Positions 45,830-49,244 of a stretch of 49,244 bases of DNA are shown here, piece after piece. Source of the stretch: Paracoccaceae bacterium (lineage in GTDB: Bacteria > Pseudomonadota > Alphaproteobacteria > Rhodobacterales > Rhodobacteraceae). Location of the stretch: positions 1-49,244 of the forward strand of contig JAPOTI010000078.1 of assembly GCA_026709265.1 (NCBI GenBank), written 5' to 3'. Under the pieces are notes generated by a model that worked only from the letters and a program-made list of their open reading frames with translations, was not told where the DNA came from and did not search any database. Made by a program: the position numbers and the translations under genes. Numbering within the stretch: position 1 is the first letter of the stretch; each line of letters starts with the position of its first letter.

Positions 45830-46335
45830 AATGATTTCATAATTGAATTCCAAAATTTATTACAAAAACGAACAATAACCCGCTTGTGCCCACCAATTGT
45901 GGCAGAAATCGGAACAATTGTCTATTTGTTTATCGTGATTGTTGTCGTGTTCGCTTTCGCCCGCCACACGCAATCCGGCGATTTCCAAAGCTCCGGGGAT
46001 TACCCGCATGACACCAGGTCCCTGCATGGCACCAAGCATGAACGGGCTGCGCATTGACTTTTGTGTCCAACCCAGTTGCCTACCTGTGGCGAGGTATCGC
46101 AGACACAGCGATACAAAACAGACCGGTTGTGATGCGCTGTCACTGCCGCGATAACATTTCGTACATCTGGTCACAGTGACTGGCATGATAGATTTCGCTG
46201 ACGCGGGAACATGGATCAGCCGGTCACTTGATTTTCTCCTGTCGGTCACGAAACGTCCCTTTGATTTTTGACGAAATGTCACTATGTAATCCGTTGCCGA
46301 CGAGTTCGTGTCGGCTATTCAATGGAGAAATCTTG
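45830..46335. promoter_or_regulatory. Regulatory region between lrp and the buf operon
   Basis: No gene seen. GTCAC occurs at 46170, 46223, 46245 and 46278, the last three spaced 22 and 33 bases (two and three helical turns). The first is part of a palindrome GTCACAGTGAC (46170-46180). GTAATCC (46286-46292) and CGTG (46307-46310), 14 bases apart, loosely fit an extracytoplasmic sigma promoter such as the SigF type that drives buf in Caulobacter. GGAGAAA (46324-46330) is the bufA ribosome site. Confidence 0.4.
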
Positions 46336-46623
46336 ATGAACACCAAAAAACTTACAGTGGCCAGCGCCGTTATCGCGGCGTTTGCTGCGCATGCAACGCC
46401 GACCATGGTATCGGCAGCCGACAGTGAAAAATGTTTCGGCGTGGCACTGGCAGGAGAAAATGACTGTGCTGCAGGTGAAGGAACAACCTGTGGTGGAACC
46501 TCAACCGTCGACTATCAGGGCAATGCCTGGAAACTGGTCCCCGCCGGAACCTGTGTGACCATGGAATTGCCAGATGACAGGATGGGTTCACTGGAAGCAC
46601 TCGACAGAGATCTTCCGTCCTGA
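46336..46623 (+). CDS. bufA: Bufferin precursor peptide (DUF2282)
   Basis: 95 residues. Signal peptide to about Ala27 ([20 protein letters not shown], then VSA), then the DUF2282 core with four Cys: [17 protein letters not shown] (Cys33, Cys44), TTCGGTS (Cys52) and GTC (Cys73), around the conserved [11 protein letters not shown]. In bufferins, selected Cys are turned into thiooxazole-type rings by BufB-BufC and the exported peptide binds copper. An acidic tail after Cys73 ([13 protein letters not shown]) extends beyond the shortest family members. Clear Shine-Dalgarno GGAGAAA. Same order as characterised buf operons. Confidence 0.9.
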   Translation: MNTKKLTVASAVIAAFAAHATPTMVSAADSEKCFGVALAGENDCAAGEGTTCGGTSTVDYQGNAWKLVPAGTCVTMELPDDRMGSLEALDRDLPS

Positions 46624-46704
46624 CCTATCGATAATCGATGTATGCGGTGGCCCTGTTTGGGAGATTAGGAAATTGTATGATATCAGACAATTGGGCCGCC
46701 GTAT

Positions 46705-47547
46705 ATGACTCTTCCTGCTGCTCCCGGAGTCGGTTTCAAGTCTCGTCACTTTGAGTCTGTCGTGAACGCACCGGGCAGCGTGAAGTGGCTCGAGATTCAT
46801 GCCGAAAATTTTATGGGCGAAGGTGGCCGCCAACTCGCTCAATTACGAAAACTCCGTGAGGTTTTTCCGATCTCCTGCCATGGTGTCGGACTTTCCATAG
46901 GGGGTCAAGCGCCACTCGATCAGGAACATCTGCGACGGCTCAGATATCTTGTCGACTGGCTTGAACCTGCGTCATTTTCTGAACATCTCGCCTGGTCGAC
47001 GCATGAGGGTCATTATCTCGCTGACCTTCTCCCGTTGCCCTACACGACAAAGACCTTGCGGCATGTCTGTACACATATTGACGAGGTTCAGGAAGCACTG
47101 GGATGCCCGATGCTGCTTGAAAACCCCTCCGCCTATCTCGAATTTGCGGATGCCGAGATGGACGAGATTGAATTTCTTTCAAATGTGGTAAAACAGACAG
47201 GTTGCGGGTTGTTACTGGATGTCAACAATGTGCATGTCTCGGCAATCAATCGTCATTTTGATGGTGCAGCCTACATTCGCAATTTCCCGCTTGAACATGT
47301 GGGTGAAATTCACCTGGGGGGCCACGAACAGGATGAAGATTGCGTCGACGACATCTTGCTGATTGATAATCATGCGGCACCGGTCGCAGACCCGGTTTGG
47401 AAACTGTTCGATCTCGTGATTGAAAAGGCCGGAGCGTTACCAACACTGATTGAATGGGACAGCAAAATCCCGGAATGGTCGATCCTTGTTGCCGAAGCGA
47501 ATCGTGCCGCGGGAATTCTTCAACGAGAGCAAATCGCGGCGGCCTGA
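46705..47547 (+). CDS. bufB: BufB, DUF692 multinuclear iron-dependent oxidative enzyme
   Basis: 280 residues. MNIO (DUF692) TIM-barrel enzyme that modifies the precursor's Cys using two or three iron ions. Metal-ligand blocks in order: VKWLEIHAENFM, ISCHGVGLSIGG, FSEHLAWS, LLENPSAYL, LLLDVNNVHVSA, VGEIHLGGH and LIEWDSKIP. The 81 bases after bufA include a weak ribosome site. Stop overlaps the bufC start as TGATG. Confidence 0.93.
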   Translation: MTLPAAPGVGFKSRHFESVVNAPGSVKWLEIHAENFMGEGGRQLAQLRKLREVFPISCHGVGLSIGGQAPLDQEHLRRLRYLVDWLEPASFSEHLAWSTHEGHYLADLLPLPYTTKTLRHVCTHIDEVQEALGCPMLLENPSAYLEFADAEMDEIEFLSNVVKQTGCGLLLDVNNVHVSAINRHFDGAAYIRNFPLEHVGEIHLGGHEQDEDCVDDILLIDNHAAPVADPVWKLFDLVIEKAGALPTLIEWDSKIPEWSILVAEANRAAGILQREQIAAA

Positions 47548-48311
47548 TGTTCAATCCTGGCGAATTCGTCAATGCCTTGCTTGATCCCAATCAGAAACCT
47601 CCTGACAACCTGATTATCAGGGGGCAACCAGCGGGTCGCCGTTTTGCTGTGTATCGAAACAATGTCGTTGCCGGCCTGTCGGAGGTGCTGGCCACTGGAT
47701 TTCCGGTATTGGCAAAATTACTGGGCAACGAGTTTTTTGCCGCGATGGCGACCATTTATGTACGTCAGCATCCTCCACATTCACCGATATTGACGCATTT
47801 TGGACTCCTGATGCCGGAATTTCTGACCAGCTTCCCACCCGTCCAAAAATATCCATATCTACCTGATGTCGCACGTTTAGAACTGGCGCTGCGGAGATCT
47901 TGCCATGCCGCCGACAGCAAGCCGATGGGGTCAGACATCCTTGCAGCGATGTCAGAACACGAGATTGAGAATGCCCGAATTGAACTCGCGCCTGCAGTCA
48001 TCCAATTGCGCTCTGCATACCCAATTCACAATATCTATATGGCCAATATGCAGAACCGTGAACTCGTCCATACGAGTTCAGAGGATGTGCTGATCCTGCG
48101 ACGGCAATTCGACCCGGAGCCTCTCAGACATGATTCCGGTGGATTTTGTTTTATCGATTCAATTGAAAGAAATCTGTCTCTAGCGGCCGCAACCGCTGCT
48201 GCGCGTGCGGTTGAACCGCAATTTGACTTGACCAAGATGCTTTCGCTTCTGCTGTCCCATAACGCGATTGTCGGCCTGCATCGCAGCAACACGGCGCACG
48301 ATGACGGCTAG
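47547..48311 (+). CDS. bufC: BufC, DUF2063 partner protein
   Basis: 254 residues from MFNPGEFVNALLDP. The N-terminal DUF2063 domain (RRFAVYRNNVVAGLSEVLA, FPVLAKLLG, YVRQHPPHSPILTHFG, LPDVARLELALR) is the RiPP-recognition partner that delivers the precursor to BufB; the C-terminal part is less conserved. Starts inside the bufB stop codon. No BufD (DoxX-type membrane protein), often the fourth gene, follows. Confidence 0.92.
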   Translation: MFNPGEFVNALLDPNQKPPDNLIIRGQPAGRRFAVYRNNVVAGLSEVLATGFPVLAKLLGNEFFAAMATIYVRQHPPHSPILTHFGLLMPEFLTSFPPVQKYPYLPDVARLELALRRSCHAADSKPMGSDILAAMSEHEIENARIELAPAVIQLRSAYPIHNIYMANMQNRELVHTSSEDVLILRRQFDPEPLRHDSGGFCFIDSIERNLSLAAATAAARAVEPQFDLTKMLSLLLSHNAIVGLHRSNTAHDDG

Positions 48312-48357
48312 ATGTTCCTGTCTTTCCTCAAACACTCACAAACATTCTTGCCCGGAA

Positions 48358-49179
48358 TCAGTTCCTGTCCGAAAGATGTGCCAGGAATCTATCTGACCAG
48401 TCCGGGTGCCAGCGCGATAATGGCGGGCGATTGTCAATGATGTCCTGCGCCGCCCATTCCATACGAATGGCATCAAGCTCCAACGTGACTTCGTTGTCTG
48501 GACAGATAATATAGAAATCCCCCTGTTCCAGACGTGGGATCATGTAGGCAACCAGCTGTTCTGGCGACCATCCACCGGGATTTGGCTTGTGGGGCCCGGT
48601 AATGGTGAACCCGGGAACCAGCAGATGCGCAGAGATATGACAGGAATCGATATTTCGTAACCGATGTTGAAGCTGTTCGGTATAAGTCTTGAGGGCTGAC
48701 TTGCTGATATTATAGATGACATTTCCGGGAGGATTGGTAATCCCCTGCTTTGATCCCGTATTCAGGATGATCCCTGGGTGGCGATCGGCAATCATCCGTG
48801 GAAGAAAAGCCCGCTCCGCATAAACTGATGCCCAGAAATTGACCTGCATCGTCCGGTGCCAATTCTCAATTCCCTCGTCTTCACTTCCCGCAACACGAAT
48901 GGCGGCATTATTCATCAGGAAATTGACTTGGCCATATTCGGTAAAAACAGATTCGGCCAGGTTGTTGATCGCATCCTGATCGGCAACGTCAACCGCTCTG
49001 CAGATCGATGGGCCTGCCAAACTCTCCGTAGCCGTCGCCAGCGACTGCGGATCAAGATCGACCAGGACAATCCGCATCCCCCTGCTTGACAGGGCTCTTG
49101 CGGTTGCAAGACCAATCCCGGATGCAGCACCGGTGATGACGGCAACTGCATTTTCTCTTATGACCGAATGTGTCATCAT
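48358..49179 (-). CDS. Short-chain dehydrogenase/reductase
   Basis: 273 residues. Classical SDR: cofactor motif TGAASGIG (about 17-24), VDLD after strand 2 suggesting NAD preference, NNA motif, Ser in LNTGSKQG, and catalytic YxxxK in YNISKSALK. The C terminus has a substrate loop (PGFTITGPHKPNPGG) and a tail of about 30 residues. The substrate cannot be told. It converges on the buf operon and its start lies 10 bases from the terminal repeat, so its promoter lies in or beyond that repeat. Confidence 0.88.
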   Translation of the reverse strand: MMTHSVIRENAVAVITGAASGIGLATARALSSRGMRIVLVDLDPQSLATATESLAGPSICRAVDVADQDAINNLAESVFTEYGQVNFLMNNAAIRVAGSEDEGIENWHRTMQVNFWASVYAERAFLPRMIADRHPGIILNTGSKQGITNPPGNVIYNISKSALKTYTEQLQHRLRNIDSCHISAHLLVPGFTITGPHKPNPGGWSPEQLVAYMIPRLEQGDFYIICPDNEVTLELDAIRMEWAAQDIIDNRPPLSRWHPDWSDRFLAHLSDRN

Positions 49180-49188
49180 ATTTTACCT

Positions 49189-49244
49189 AGTAACTACTTG
49201 CCCCCGTTATCAGCTACCTTCGTAGAGGCAGTCAACGGCCTTTT
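49189..49244. repeat. Terminal inverted repeat, right copy
   Basis: Exact reverse complement of bases 1-56. See the left copy. Confidence 0.9.

Noticed and set aside
1-49244. Linear plasmid or phage with terminal inverted repeats
   Set aside because: The content is chromosomal housekeeping genes and the 56-bp repeat length fits an assembly break.

Overview
This window looks like a chromosomal contig from an alphaproteobacterium, probably Rhodobacterales or a close relative. Three things point there: the gene order holC-pepA-lptF-lptG-lptD-surA-pdxA-rsmA; family versions typical of that group (a class II NrdJ of about 1200 residues, DUF1476, the paralogous SAICAR-synthetase-like protein, TIGR02281 protease, short DUF4167, double cold-shock protein next to DUF192); and the acetolactate synthase variant with GEAS in place of GDAS. 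This placement comes from recognising families, not from a search.

Layout. 1-3339: branched-chain amino-acid synthesis (ilvI-ilvH) and a glycine-zipper lipoprotein. 3400-6060: first accessory island, with a broken parDE toxin-antitoxin pair, a serine-recombinase relic bounded by 27-bp inverted repeats, a frameshifted GC-rich ISKra4-type transposase and a headless higA. 6132-34533: housekeeping core, with nrdJ, tRNA-Pro, DUF192 and cold-shock genes, pdxH/fabI, gpt, purB, DUF1476, purC-like, sufE, rnd/dtd, tRNA-Asn, a metallo-beta-lactamase-fold hydrolase, an EnvZ-like kinase, tRNA(CAU), ndk, and the tightly coupled outer-membrane biogenesis block lptF-lptG-lptD-surA-pdxA-rsmA. An unusual 850-bp gene-free gap (23405-24254) interrupts it. 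34540-39260: second accessory island, with intact higBA and relBE-type pairs, a frameshifted ISKra4-type transposase, a 5'-truncated serine recombinase, and an 836-bp inverted-repeat cassette carrying an intact serine recombinase. 39353-45829: DUF4167, prmC, prfA, ispG, rodZ (all minus strand), then a DUF1640 protein, sdhE and an Lrp regulator. 46336-48311: a compact bufferin (copper-binding RiPP) operon bufA-bufB-bufC, followed by an SDR dehydrogenase.

The main unexplained structure is in the two accessory islands, 30 kb apart. They share several repeat families that I cannot assign to a named element: a 27-bp motif in four copies, a 66-bp hairpin-containing direct repeat in two copies plus a decayed third, and a block of about 34 bp that also lies in the 23.9-kb gap. 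Together these suggest a resident family of small recombinase-associated, partly non-autonomous elements that gathers next to toxin-antitoxin genes. The window also starts and ends with the same 56-bp sequence in inverted orientation. This most likely means the contig breaks at two copies of one genomic repeat.
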